A DNA stretch of 64,000 nucleotides from Pseudoalteromonas byunsanensis (GTDB lineage Bacteria > Pseudomonadota > Gammaproteobacteria > Enterobacterales > Alteromonadaceae). This document shows, in pieces, positions 53,484 to 63,303 of the stretch (its first letter is position 1; every line of letters starts with the position of its first letter). Below the pieces are notes generated by a model. The model ran no database searches. It was not told the DNA's origin and was given only the letters and a program-made list of their open reading frames with translations. A program made the translations under genes and the position numbers. The stretch is from assembly GCF_001854475.1 (NCBI RefSeq), contig NZ_MNAN01000035.1:281460-345459 (forward strand), in the 5' to 3' direction.

Positions 53484-54542
53484 CTAACTCATTGCGCTTA
53501 GGACTTTAACCAACTTTTTAGTAGGTGCTGCCAACCCAACTTCTGCATATTCATCTAAGTCATACCAAATAATTGGTTGCTCATGTGCAAAGTCAGGAAT
53601 TGCAGCCAACTTATAAACCAGCGGATGAATGGTTAACTCGAAGTGAGTAAATATATGGATAAATGATTGCAGTGAATGTTGCTGCCCTTGCAATCCATGT
53701 TGAGCGATAAACTGCTCGACTTGTTCAAGTGTCTGAAACTCAAAAAAACCAAACAAGCCCCCCCAGATGCCAGCATTGGGTCTTTTCTCCATCAGTAGCT
53801 TGTTTTCGGCATTAACGATTAAATGATATGCCTGCTTTTTCGGTTTTTCTTTTTTAGGCTTGGGATTTGGAAATGCTTTAACTTTATTATGCTTATAAGC
53901 TAAACACTGCTCCACTAAGGGGCAAGCTTTACAATTAAAATTACTCCTTGAGCAGTGACTCGCACCTAAATCCATCATTGCCTGATTAAATTCTGTGACA
54001 TTATTTTTGGGTGTAAGCGTATCACTTAGCGCCCAAAGCTGTTTTTCTACCCCCTTAACGCCATACCAGCCCTGTACCATGAAAAAACGTGCTAATACTC
54101 TTTTGACATTACCATCTAAAATCGGATGATGCTGACCCAACGCTAAAGATAAAATAGCTCCAGCTGTCGAACGGCCGATACCAGGCAATGCCATAACCTG
54201 TTCCAAGGTTTGCGGGAACTGACCGTTATACTCTGTTACTACTATTTTTGCAGTTTTGTGTAGATTTCGAGCCCTTGCGTAATAGCCAAGTCCCGTCCAA
54301 TGATGAAGTACTTCATCCTCCGGCGCCTCAGCCAACACCTCAATGGTAGGAAAGCGAGCCATAAAGCGTTCAAAGTAAGGAATGACCGTTACAACCTGAG
54401 TTTGTTGTAACATAACCTCTGATATCCATACTTTGTAGGGGGTTTTACCTAATTGCCAAGGCAAACTCTTACGCCCATGTAGGTTATACCAATTGACGAC
54501 TTGATCGGCGAACCATTTCGCCTGCTCACTAGATACCTGCAT
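53484..54542 (-). CDS. mutY: A/G-specific adenine glycosylase
   Basis: I start at ATG 54542 (MQVSSEQAKWF), not GTG 54551; 352 residues. It removes adenine paired with 8-oxoguanine. Helix-hairpin-helix ALPGIGRSTAGAIL and the Fe-S cysteines in the spacing C-x6-C-x2-C-x5-C (CSRSNFNCKACPLVEQC) are present. The C-terminal NUDIX-like 8-oxoG recognition domain (about 230-350) is complete. It is divergent from trmB, as in E. coli. Confidence 0.95.
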   Translation of the reverse strand: MQVSSEQAKWFADQVVNWYNLHGRKSLPWQLGKTPYKVWISEVMLQQTQVVTVIPYFERFMARFPTIEVLAEAPEDEVLHHWTGLGYYARARNLHKTAKIVVTEYNGQFPQTLEQVMALPGIGRSTAGAILSLALGQHHPILDGNVKRVLARFFMVQGWYGVKGVEKQLWALSDTLTPKNNVTEFNQAMMDLGASHCSRSNFNCKACPLVEQCLAYKHNKVKAFPNPKPKKEKPKKQAYHLIVNAENKLLMEKRPNAGIWGGLFGFFEFQTLEQVEQFIAQHGLQGQQHSLQSFIHIFTHFELTIHPLVYKLAAIPDFAHEQPIIWYDLDEYAEVGLAAPTKKLVKVLSAMS

Positions 54543-54671
54543 TAACCACACTATTCATTAATTTATTTCTAGGGCGCCAGTGTATGGCGCTTTTAAAAAC
54601 AGTCAAGCTATTGTACTTGGGCCAATGAATAGGGATAATGTGCGCCCGTTTTTTACACCGCAGAAATGATT

Positions 54672-55397
54672 ATGAGTGAATCGAGCAAAACCGCGCTGGA
54701 ACAAGCACAGCAAGAAGGTAAATATATCCGCAAAGTACGCAGCTTTGTAAAACGTGAAGGCCGTTTAACCAAAGGGCAAGATGCTGCTATTGAAAAGTGC
54801 TGGCCAACCATGGGCTTAGTGCATAGCCAAGGAATGCTCGATTTCTCAAAAGTGTTTGGTAATGACAACGATGTAGTGTTAGAGATCGGTTTCGGTATGG
54901 GTAAGTCGCTAGTAGAAATGGCCAAGAATGCACCAAACCTTAACTTTATTGGTATTGAAGTACACCGCCCAGGTGTTGGCGCCTGCCTAATGGAAGCTGA
55001 TGAACAGCAAGTAACAAACTTACGTGTATTCGAACACGATGCGGTTGAGGTTCTGGCTGATTGTATTGCTGATGAAAGTTTGACAACTATGCAGCTTTTC
55101 TTCCCTGACCCTTGGCATAAAAAGCGTCACCACAAACGCCGTATTGTACAACCTGAATTCGTCGAAAGCCTCAGAAAGAAGCTAAAGATTGGTGGTGTTT
55201 TTCATATGGCCACTGATTGGGAAAACTATGCAGAACATATGCTAGAAGTTATGCAGTCGGCCCCTGGCTATGAAAATATCTCGACGACAAATGATTACGT
55301 TCCGCGTCCTGATAATCGTCCTTTAACTAAGTTTGAACAACGCGGTCATAGGCTTGGCCACGGTGTTTGGGATCTTATGTTTAAGCGTGCCAAATAA
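54672..55397 (+). CDS. trmB: tRNA (guanine-N7)-methyltransferase
   Basis: The start is ATG 54672 (MSESSKTAL); ATG 54666 adds two residues and neither has a clear ribosome site. The 241-residue product methylates G46 in tRNA variable loops. SAM-binding VVLEIGFGMGKS, the substrate motif FFPDPWHKKRHHKRR and the C-terminal FEQRGHRLGHGVWDLMF are diagnostic. Confidence 0.95.
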   Translation: MSESSKTALEQAQQEGKYIRKVRSFVKREGRLTKGQDAAIEKCWPTMGLVHSQGMLDFSKVFGNDNDVVLEIGFGMGKSLVEMAKNAPNLNFIGIEVHRPGVGACLMEADEQQVTNLRVFEHDAVEVLADCIADESLTTMQLFFPDPWHKKRHHKRRIVQPEFVESLRKKLKIGGVFHMATDWENYAEHMLEVMQSAPGYENISTTNDYVPRPDNRPLTKFEQRGHRLGHGVWDLMFKRAK

Positions 55398-55454
55398 CCT
55401 TTTGGTTTTTAAAACTATTTGGGCCTTATGAAAGGCCCTTTAATATGAGTAATT

Positions 55455-56489
55455 ATGAGTAAGTTAACAAACCCCAGTCTGTTGCTACTTCGCAACGAAG
55501 AAGAGTTACATGGCAACAACATTTTGGTCATCAACACAAACCGAGATGGTTTTTTAGCTGAGCTGACCAAGCTTAATCCCAACGCCACGATTAACGCCTT
55601 TAGTTATAATGTGGCGGATCATAATGACTCTTGTAAGTATCCCAACATCAATAGTTACGTGGATCATAGTTTGCCGTCTCTTAGCGACTTGGATTTAATT
55701 ATTTACTATTATCCAAAGTCTAAGCCTGAGGCATTGATGATGCTTGATAACATCAGGGCTATCGCAAACAAAAATACCCGTTTATTGGTTGTTGGCGATA
55801 ATAAAGGTGGTGTTAAATCAGTCGAAAAGCAGCTGAAGCCTTTCGCTGCGCAGTTTTATAAACTAGAGAGTGCTAAACACTGTGTACTCTATGAGTTCTC
55901 TGAACTGGCAGTAAACCCTAACTTTGATATAGCACAGTACCACACCAAATTTAGTGTAAGCGTTGCACAGAAAACCTTCGATGTAATGAGTGTGCCCGGC
56001 GTATTTAATCACGGAAAGCTCGATGTAGGAACTGAGTTGCTGCTTAAAAACATCACAGTACCATATAAAGGCAAAGTTCTAGATTTTGGTTGTGGCGCAG
56101 GTATCATTGCAACTTTTCTAGGCTCACAACAAAGTGAGCTTAGGCTCTTTTGTTCCGATGTCAGTGCGCTCGCTATATACGCCACACAGCAAACATTGGC
56201 ACTAAACGGGCTAACCGCAGACTGTATACTTAGTGACGGTTTGCAAGAGGTGAGCGGTCAATTCAATCTAATCATCAGCAACCCTCCTTTTCATACTGGT
56301 ATTGCTACCGATTATGGTATTGCCGAACGCTTTTTAGAACAAACTAAAGGCTTTATGAAACCAAGCGGGCAAGTACAAATTGTTGCCAATAACTTTTTAA
56401 AGTACCCGCCGATTCTCGAACAACAGTTTGGTCAATATACTATTCTTGCCAAAAACACTAAATTTACGGTATATCAAGCAACGAAGTGA
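55455..56489 (+). CDS. rsmC: 16S rRNA m2G1207 methyltransferase
   Basis: The 344-residue protein has two Rossmann-like halves. The C-terminal one is catalytic (GKVLDFGCGAGIIATFL near 207-223, NPPFHTG near 275), and the degenerate N-terminal half is typical of RsmC. It methylates G1207 of 16S rRNA. It lies 57 bases after trmB with a weak hairpin (GGGCCTT/AAGGCCC, 55421-55438) in the gap. Confidence 0.9.
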   Translation: MSKLTNPSLLLLRNEEELHGNNILVINTNRDGFLAELTKLNPNATINAFSYNVADHNDSCKYPNINSYVDHSLPSLSDLDLIIYYYPKSKPEALMMLDNIRAIANKNTRLLVVGDNKGGVKSVEKQLKPFAAQFYKLESAKHCVLYEFSELAVNPNFDIAQYHTKFSVSVAQKTFDVMSVPGVFNHGKLDVGTELLLKNITVPYKGKVLDFGCGAGIIATFLGSQQSELRLFCSDVSALAIYATQQTLALNGLTADCILSDGLQEVSGQFNLIISNPPFHTGIATDYGIAERFLEQTKGFMKPSGQVQIVANNFLKYPPILEQQFGQYTILAKNTKFTVYQATK

Positions 56490-56731
56490 TCTTGTCGCCA
56501 TAATTGTACATATCATCAAGTCTTATATTGGATAAAATAACATGCAAAGTCAGTGATTTTTTTGTTATTTTATTCAATCTCTTTGCTACACTAGAATGTA
56601 GTTCATACCGTTCGACTCTTTTTCGCGCCAAATAAAGCTAATTTGAGTGACTTGTACGCCCTAAGTTGCTTTATGAGTTGCCAACAGTATAGCGAATTAG
56701 TATTTGGTAACAGGCTGAATTAAGGCTGATA

Positions 56732-58351
56732 ATGACAAAGCAGGCATCAAAAACAAGTATAAGGAAAGTTTTAATTAGCGCGGTAATGCTCGTTACAGCT
56801 CTATGCCTGTCTCTATCTATCTCTATCTCTACTTACCTAGATATCAAAGAGCAACGCCAGTTGATCATTAATAAGCTTGATATGATCGCTGAGATTGTCT
56901 CGTTTAACGCACAAATAACGTTGATTTTTGAAGACAGAAAGACGGAAGAAAAGCGCCTAAAGTCATTTAAAGCAGTTGATTTAGTTAAAAATATACACAT
57001 TTATGATATTGATGATGTAACCAATAAACCAGTCTTTTTTACCAGCTACAACGCCTCTAAAACGCCTCCTGTACCATTAAAAGTCAATAGCATAGAGGAA
57101 CTCAAGGAACCTAGAATTACCGAAGACTATGTAGAGCTTATCAAACCTGTGATTTACGAAGACAAAATTGAGGGATATGTTTATATTCGTGGCGGTTTAG
57201 AGCGTTTAAATGAATATATAAATACCAAAATATTGGTTGATATCACGTTAACTCTTTTTGTCTTGCTTTTAGTACTACTTGTAGCAAGGGGCATTCAACG
57301 CCGAATTGCTCGACCAATTGAAGAGCTTTCAATTTTACTGCAAGATGTCTCCAAAAATCACAATTACAGCGCCCGAGCTTCAAGTAGTCACATTGAAGAA
57401 ATCAACATTCTAGCAAGCAGCTTAAATGTGATGTTAACTCGAACACAGAACCAATTAGAGCGACATCAAGCTGATAAGCTAGAAATTAAAAAGTTAAACC
57501 AAAGCCTAGAAGAAAAAGTCAATCAGCGCACGATTGCTCTTCGCGAGGCCAACCAAGAGTTGCTAAATACATTGGAGCGTATGCACCAGTATCAGAACCA
57601 AATTGTCGAGAACGAGAAGATGGCATCTTTAGGGCAAATGGTGGCAGGTGTTGCACACGAAGTTAATACACCTATTGGTTTAGGGGTCACAGGCTCCACT
57701 CTATTACGAGATAAACTAGCTGATATAAAGGTCGCCTTTGAACAAAAGAACCTCACCTCAAAGCAACTGGAGCGCTTCATTACTGATGGTATTGAAAACC
57801 TCGACTTAATCTACAGAAATTTAAACCGTGCCGCCGATTTAATCTCTAGCTTCAAACGTGTCGCGGTCAGTCAAGACCTGGAGTTAAGCTCCGATGTCAA
57901 TCTAGCGACCCTATTGGATAATATAATAAAGGCGATGAAGCCGGATTTGGTGAGCAAACACCCCACTATTAATATTGATTGCCAAGAAGACTTAGTGATT
58001 AGCAGTAAGGCAGGTCCGCTGCAGCAAATATTCGAGCAACTGATATCTAACTCTTTGCTACATGGCTTTACTAGCTCAGAAGGCAATGTAATTGATATAA
58101 AAATAGCCAAAGACCAAAACCAGTTGACCATCGAATACAGTGATAATGGTTGTGGTGTATCCAGCTCCATTAAAAAGCGTATCTTTGATCCTTTTGTTAC
58201 AACACGGCGTGGTGAAGGTGGTAGCGGGTTAGGTATGCACTTAGTGTACAACCTCATTACCCAAGCTTTACACGGTAACATCTCGCTTGATGAAAGTTGT
58301 AAAGCAGGCGCTAAATTTATTCTCACACTGCCATTGGGTGAGGTGAACTAA
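56732..58351 (+). CDS. Membrane sensor histidine kinase with CHASE8-like sensor and HAMP
   Basis: The 539-residue protein has a membrane helix at about 12-34 and a periplasmic domain at about 35-165 like CHASE8 (YLDIKEQRQLIINKLDMIAE; EGYVYIRGGLERLNEY). A second helix (about 170-188), HAMP and a long coiled coil follow. The dimerisation/phosphorylation site is in MVAGVAHEVNTPIGLG (His near 309), then the ATPase with NSLLHGF, DNGCGV and GEGGSGLGMHLV. There is no receiver domain. Its stop overlaps the YfiR-like start by one base, so the two form an operon. CHASE8 domains are classically paired with YfiR in YfiN cyclases; here the output is a kinase. The cognate regulator is not in the window. 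Confidence 0.85.
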   Translation: MTKQASKTSIRKVLISAVMLVTALCLSLSISISTYLDIKEQRQLIINKLDMIAEIVSFNAQITLIFEDRKTEEKRLKSFKAVDLVKNIHIYDIDDVTNKPVFFTSYNASKTPPVPLKVNSIEELKEPRITEDYVELIKPVIYEDKIEGYVYIRGGLERLNEYINTKILVDITLTLFVLLLVLLVARGIQRRIARPIEELSILLQDVSKNHNYSARASSSHIEEINILASSLNVMLTRTQNQLERHQADKLEIKKLNQSLEEKVNQRTIALREANQELLNTLERMHQYQNQIVENEKMASLGQMVAGVAHEVNTPIGLGVTGSTLLRDKLADIKVAFEQKNLTSKQLERFITDGIENLDLIYRNLNRAADLISSFKRVAVSQDLELSSDVNLATLLDNIIKAMKPDLVSKHPTINIDCQEDLVISSKAGPLQQIFEQLISNSLLHGFTSSEGNVIDIKIAKDQNQLTIEYSDNGCGVSSSIKKRIFDPFVTTRRGEGGSGLGMHLVYNLITQALHGNISLDESCKAGAKFILTLPLGEVN

Positions 58352-58866
58352 TGCGCTTACTAATAACTATTTTATTAATAATTCCATTTTTATCTAGTGC
58401 AAAATCACCTGATCAGGTACGTTCAGCATTTTTGTATCAGATGGCTAAATTTATTGAATTCCCTAATCAGCAGACAAAAACGTCTACACGATTTTGTTTT
58501 CTAAATATAGATAACGGACCTGGGTTAATTCTAGCTGGAAACCGTAGTTTAAAAATTAGAAACTTACCAATAGAAATAATACAAATTAAAAAGCCAGCAA
58601 ATTTAGGGGAACTTTCAGAGCTGTGTGATATCACATACATTGATGAAAGTAATGAAGATGATATACTTACCGCTTGGACCGATACAACCCCGCTTGATAC
58701 GGTGTTTGTGGGGGAGAGCATAGACTTTCTTGAAGGTGGTGGAGTCGCCTCTTTAGTCCAAGAAGGGAGTAAAATACGGCTGTATATTAATAAGCAACAA
58801 GTTTCGCAACATAATTTTAAAGTGTTATCAAGACTGCTTGCAGTTTCTAAGTTTCATCCTAATTAA
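58351..58866 (+). CDS. YfiR-family (DUF4154) periplasmic protein
   Basis: The 171-residue protein has a signal peptide ending SSAKS. The YfiR fold signatures are DQVRSAFLYQMAKFIEFPNQ at the start, CDITYIDESNEDD, and GGGVASLVQEGSKIRLYINK near the C-terminus. In the Yfi system YfiR binds the periplasmic domain of its partner and holds it inactive. Here the gene is translationally coupled to a sensor kinase with a CHASE8-like domain, which is therefore the likely partner. It carries one pair of cysteines (RFCFLN, SELCDI) that may respond to redox state. Confidence 0.85.
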   Translation: MRLLITILLIIPFLSSAKSPDQVRSAFLYQMAKFIEFPNQQTKTSTRFCFLNIDNGPGLILAGNRSLKIRNLPIEIIQIKKPANLGELSELCDITYIDESNEDDILTAWTDTTPLDTVFVGESIDFLEGGGVASLVQEGSKIRLYINKQQVSQHNFKVLSRLLAVSKFHPN

Positions 58867-58973
58867 TTTTACTTGTTAACAATTAGATATACTCCTATAA
58901 TCGTAAATATTCGGTTTTATTAGATAGTACCGAATTTCATGTAAATAATATATTCCGAAAAGGTTAATTAATA

Positions 58974-59690
58974 ATGCAAACGCCAGTCATTCTGATTGTA
59001 GAGGATGAAGACGTAACTCGCCTGAACCTCGTTAGTTTATTTGAAGCGGAAGGTTACAAAGTAATTGAAGCCATAGATGGCGATGACATGCATGACAAAC
59101 TGACAACGCATGACGACGTCAACCTTGTTGTTATGGACATCAATCTTCCGGGTAAAAATGGTTTAATTCTCGCTCGTGAATTACGCCAAAAGAGAAACAT
59201 TGGCCTAATTTTCTTAACAGGCCGTGACAACGATGTCGATCGTATTCTTGGTTTAGAAATTGGTGCTGATGACTATATCACTAAACCATTTAACCCACGT
59301 GAGTTAACTATTCGTGCACGTAACCTTATCTCAAGAACAGGGTCTTCTAATGAAGAGTCTTCTCTTGATACTAATGGTGTTATCACGTTCAACGGATGGG
59401 AGCTAGACGAAAATAGTCGTTGTCTTACTTCTCCAGCAGGTGAAGCAAAACGTTTACCTAAAGGTGAATACCGCGCATTACGTTTAATGCTCGACTCACC
59501 AGGTCGTATCTTTAGTCGCGAACAGTTAATTAAGCATATGACTGGTCGTGAACTTCGTGCTAATGACCGTACTGTAGATGTAACAATTCGTCGTATCAGA
59601 AAACACTTTGAAAGCGACAGTAATACTTCTGAACTGATCAGCACCATTCATGGTGAGGGCTATCGCTTTATTGGAAAGATTGATAGCTAA
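58974..59690 (+). CDS. arcA: Response regulator ArcA
   Basis: The 238-residue OmpR-family regulator begins MQTPVILIVEDEDVTRLNL, has the phosphoacceptor Asp in VVMDINLPG (D54) and the ArcA-specific TKPFNPRELTIRARNLISRT. The C-terminal winged helix has DRTVDVTIRRIRKHFES. It represses respiratory genes under low oxygen when phosphorylated by ArcB. It is tail to tail with arcB, 62 bases away. Confidence 0.96.
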   Translation: MQTPVILIVEDEDVTRLNLVSLFEAEGYKVIEAIDGDDMHDKLTTHDDVNLVVMDINLPGKNGLILARELRQKRNIGLIFLTGRDNDVDRILGLEIGADDYITKPFNPRELTIRARNLISRTGSSNEESSLDTNGVITFNGWELDENSRCLTSPAGEAKRLPKGEYRALRLMLDSPGRIFSREQLIKHMTGRELRANDRTVDVTIRRIRKHFESDSNTSELISTIHGEGYRFIGKIDS

Positions 59691-59727
59691 TAGATCAATG
59701 GTTTCAGGGAGTTTTGCAATTATTGAG

Positions 59728-59754
59728 TAAGGGGCTTATCAGCCCCTTATTTTT
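59728..59754. terminator. Bidirectional terminator between arcA and arcB
   Basis: TAAGGGGCT/AGCCCCTTA with a TATC loop, T-run after and A-rich before. Confidence 0.85.
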
Positions 59755-62104
59755 ATGCCTCATTCTGGTTCGCAGCCAACTGTTCGATAGCCTGCGCTAA
59801 CAATGACTGCCCCAGCTCGATTTTCTCCTCTAGCTGTTCAAGCCACATACTCAGCACTTGTGTATCTACTAGCTCTGCGTCCAGCTCCATTTTCTTAGCA
59901 TGTAATTGCACCTGATTTAACCCCACCGAGCCTGCTGCACCTTTTAATTTGTGGGCAACAGATGCATATTCTTCAATATCCTTGCTCTCAAGTGCGTCTC
60001 GTAATTCTGTGCAATACTTAGGATTGAGTGTTTTAAATAATCGCGCGCTGCGTTTGAACGCATCAACTCCCATTGAGTCCATAAAGTCAGTTATGGTTTC
60101 AATATCTAGCTCATGCTGTTGCTGTTCGCTAAATGAAACTTTGCCTAGATGCTCTTTGGCACTGTTTTGTTTAGCATCGATACCAAACAAGTCTGCTAAC
60201 ATTCGATCTAAACGTGTTGTATTGATAGGCTTTGCTAGAGCTCCCTGTATGCTAATACCTTCTAGTTCTTGTTCTGCGCTGCGAACATTCGCTGTTAGTG
60301 CAACAATAGGAAGGTTATCGTAGTGACTATCCGCACGTATTTCCTTGGCAACTTGATCTCCATTAATATCTGGTAACTGCATATCGAGCAGTATTAGATC
60401 TAAGTCATCTTCCGTTGCAACCAAAGACAAGGCGTCTTCACCAGTCTCAGCCCAAATGACTTCATGTCCACGCTGCTCTAAAAGGTTTGTTGCAATTTCA
60501 GCGTTAAGTGGCACATCTTCAACTAAGAGAATATAAAGGCTTCTACCTGCATAGCTTTGCTGTTTGGGAGCACTACAAAGAGTCAATGGAATATCAACAT
60601 CAAAACGACTCCCCTGACCTTCTATACTACTAACTCTAATTTGGCCTTTCATCGCTAACACTAACGCTTTAGTAACAGCCAGGCCTATTCCTGAACCTAT
60701 GGCATTCGCCCCAGTCAAGTCAGGTGCTTTATAATACATGTCAAAAATACGTTCTTGCTGATCACTTGGGATACCCAGACCAGTATCAATAACACTGATT
60801 GCTAACCAAGGCCCCGTCTCTTTGTTTTCACGTCGGCACTCTAGTGTTACTCCACCCTTATGAGTAAATTTAACTGCGTTGTTTATCAGGTTCCATAGCA
60901 CCTGGCGCAAACGTGTTGGGTCTAGTAACGCGTAAACATCTAGCATACCGGAGCGATTAATGGTGAAGTCCAGCCCCTTTTGATCAGCTATCAAGCCCGC
61001 AAAGTTAACTACATCGTTTATAAAATCAGATACATTAATACTGTCAGTTGCTATATCTAACTGCTCCCTATCAATCTTATCTAAGTCTATAATATCATTA
61101 AAAATATTACCGAGCGTTTCTGCACTTGAGAATATGGTATTACACCAACTTTTCTGCTGCTGAGACAATTCAGTATCCAATAACATGCGCGTTAAGCCTA
61201 CTATCCCGTTTAATGGCGTTCGTAACTCATGGCTTAATGTTGCGATAAATTTGCCTTTATCTTTGTAGGCTGTTTCGAGAGCTTGTTCTGCTTCTTTACG
61301 ACTGGTGATATCACGGCCAAATGCCAGCAAACCTATATATTGGCCGTTGTCATTTATAAAGGGTAACTTACGCATTTCGAACCAGCGGTTTTCATCATTA
61401 ACAGGATACTCAACATCCAAGGTAATTGGCTTATGCGTTGTTGAAACTTCAGTATCGGTTCGCAATACTTCTGGAAGAAAGTTTTGAGGATAAATTTGCT
61501 CAACTGAGCGACCAATTAACTCTTCACTTGGTTTGCCAATAACAAGCTCAAACATCTTATTACAACCAGCAAAAACACCATTTTCATCTCGATAGTAGAA
61601 TAAGTCGGGTGAGGAGTCGACGATAGAGCGCAGTAACATACCTTGTTGAGCTAATTCTTGTTGTGTTTTCTTACGCTCTGCTATTTCTTTGCGAAGTTCT
61701 TCTATCGCGCGATGTTTGGCATGTAACGCCATTTTACGCTCATCAATCTCGTTGTTTAAGCGATTGATGTTGTCTTTTAGGGTTTGGTTAAGTAACTTCT
61801 CTTGTTTAGTTGCCGACTCAAGATAGCTTTTAGAGTCTTCCAATTGCCTCATTGCGTGGATTAATATTGAGATCAACACGGGTGACGTGACGGCTGAAAA
61901 AAACATGACCGCCAAGACATCGACAATTTTTATCTCGCCTAATGCAACGTAATAAAACATACAAGACAAGATCAGTGCTATCAGCAATATGAATATATAA
62001 CACAAAAAGCTCGCAGGCTTTGCACCATATTTATTAACTAAGTTAGCTAACACGCGGGCCCAAGGGCCAAAAGAAGAATCTATCATAGTCACCATATACC
62101 CCAT
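59753..62104 (-). CDS. arcB: Hybrid sensor kinase ArcB
   Basis: The 783-residue protein follows E. coli ArcB domain by domain: two membrane helices (about 32-52 and 62-84), coiled coil, PAS (about 155-270), kinase with H292 (SHELRTP), ATPase, receiver with D574 (LLDMQLPD) and HPt with H718 (AHKLKGAAGSVG). It senses the quinone pool and phosphorylates ArcA. C181 (FAGCNKMFE) matches E. coli C180, but the residue aligned with redox-active C241 is Trp (NRWFEMRK). The start could also be ATG 62095 or 62086. Confidence 0.93.
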   Translation of the reverse strand: MGYMVTMIDSSFGPWARVLANLVNKYGAKPASFLCYIFILLIALILSCMFYYVALGEIKIVDVLAVMFFSAVTSPVLISILIHAMRQLEDSKSYLESATKQEKLLNQTLKDNINRLNNEIDERKMALHAKHRAIEELRKEIAERKKTQQELAQQGMLLRSIVDSSPDLFYYRDENGVFAGCNKMFELVIGKPSEELIGRSVEQIYPQNFLPEVLRTDTEVSTTHKPITLDVEYPVNDENRWFEMRKLPFINDNGQYIGLLAFGRDITSRKEAEQALETAYKDKGKFIATLSHELRTPLNGIVGLTRMLLDTELSQQQKSWCNTIFSSAETLGNIFNDIIDLDKIDREQLDIATDSINVSDFINDVVNFAGLIADQKGLDFTINRSGMLDVYALLDPTRLRQVLWNLINNAVKFTHKGGVTLECRRENKETGPWLAISVIDTGLGIPSDQQERIFDMYYKAPDLTGANAIGSGIGLAVTKALVLAMKGQIRVSSIEGQGSRFDVDIPLTLCSAPKQQSYAGRSLYILLVEDVPLNAEIATNLLEQRGHEVIWAETGEDALSLVATEDDLDLILLDMQLPDINGDQVAKEIRADSHYDNLPIVALTANVRSAEQELEGISIQGALAKPINTTRLDRMLADLFGIDAKQNSAKEHLGKVSFSEQQQHELDIETITDFMDSMGVDAFKRSARLFKTLNPKYCTELRDALESKDIEEYASVAHKLKGAAGSVGLNQVQLHAKKMELDAELVDTQVLSMWLEQLEEKIELGQSLLAQAIEQLAANQNEA

Positions 62105-62297
62105 TCACTCGCACATTATACGCAAGCGACACCAAGATGCGAACTATCCTTTTTGTTAAAATCTGCGCAATATACACTGTAATATCTTTTGCACAATTTC
62201 ATTTTTTCTACCGCTTAAGAGCAATTCTTATAGGGGCAACCCGTTCGATTATAGTGTAATATGCACGCTTTTAATCGTCGTGACTATGAGGGTTTAG

Positions 62298-63218
62298 ATG
62301 CAAACCATAATGCCAGATATTGCAGATACCGCCGAAGCCTTGCAAACCGGCACCTTAAATTGGGTCGGCATGGGTGATATCGAACTACCTTTATTATTTG
62401 CTAGCAAAGGATTAAACGATATCACTGTCACTGCTAAAGCTGATGCATTTGTAAATTTACAAAACGAGCAAGCAAAAGGCATTCATATGTCTCGCTTATT
62501 CTTAGCTTTAGATACCTTATCTTGTGAACAAACATTAACACCTAAAACTTTAAAGCAAGTACTGGATAGCTTCGTGAGTAGCCATCAGGGATTGAGCAAC
62601 GCGGCAAAAGTCGTACTAACTTTTGAACTGCCTTTGCGTCGCACATCTTTACTGAGTCAAAAACAAGGCTGGAAAAGCTACCCTGTGACCATCACAGGCA
62701 CATTGCAAGATGACCAATTTCAGTTGGAGCTTGCTGTAGATGTTACCTATTCTTCTACTTGTCCCTGTTCTGCGGCACTGGCTAGGCAGTTAATCCAACA
62801 AGCTTTTAGTGAACAATTTTCACAGCATTCGCTTACTTTTGATGAAGTGCATCAATGGCTTGGTAGTACTGAAGGTATCGTTGCAACGCCTCATTCTCAA
62901 CGTAGTATCGCTAATATCAAAGTAAAGCTAGCGCCTGATAGTCAAGAGTTTGACATTCTAGCCGTGATAAATAGCGTTGAACATGAACTGAAAACACCTG
63001 TTCAAGCCGCAGTCAAAAGAGAAGATGAACAAGAGTTTGCGCGCCTTAACGGTCAAAATTTGATGTTCTGTGAAGATGCAGCAAGAAAGCTAAAAGCATT
63101 ATTTGAGGCGTCTCACTATCTAGACTATTACATCAAAATTAATCACTATGAGTCTCTACATGCACACGATGCAGTGGCATATGCAGTTAAAGGCTTACCT
63201 CACGGTTATCAAGTTTAA
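62298..63218 (+). CDS. folE2: GTP cyclohydrolase FolE2 (type IB)
   Basis: The 306-residue protein is FolE2/MptA-like: PDIADTAEALQTGTLNWVGM, HMSRLFLALD and STCPCSAAL with the catalytic cysteine. It makes 7,8-dihydroneopterin triphosphate for folate and queuosine. It works with metals other than zinc and so often serves under zinc limitation. I saw no convincing Zur box. It is divergent from arcB. Confidence 0.93.
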   Translation: MQTIMPDIADTAEALQTGTLNWVGMGDIELPLLFASKGLNDITVTAKADAFVNLQNEQAKGIHMSRLFLALDTLSCEQTLTPKTLKQVLDSFVSSHQGLSNAAKVVLTFELPLRRTSLLSQKQGWKSYPVTITGTLQDDQFQLELAVDVTYSSTCPCSAALARQLIQQAFSEQFSQHSLTFDEVHQWLGSTEGIVATPHSQRSIANIKVKLAPDSQEFDILAVINSVEHELKTPVQAAVKREDEQEFARLNGQNLMFCEDAARKLKALFEASHYLDYYIKINHYESLHAHDAVAYAVKGLPHGYQV

Positions 63219-63303
63219 AAAATAAATACATAGAACACTCCTAAACAGGCATGACATTTGCTTATTAACTGTAAATTGTCAAATTGTTGTTGTGGAGTGT
63301 TTT

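Noticed and set aside
62220..62297. Zur-box upstream of folE2
   Set aside because: ATTATAGTGTAATAT looked similar at first, but its arms are not complementary.
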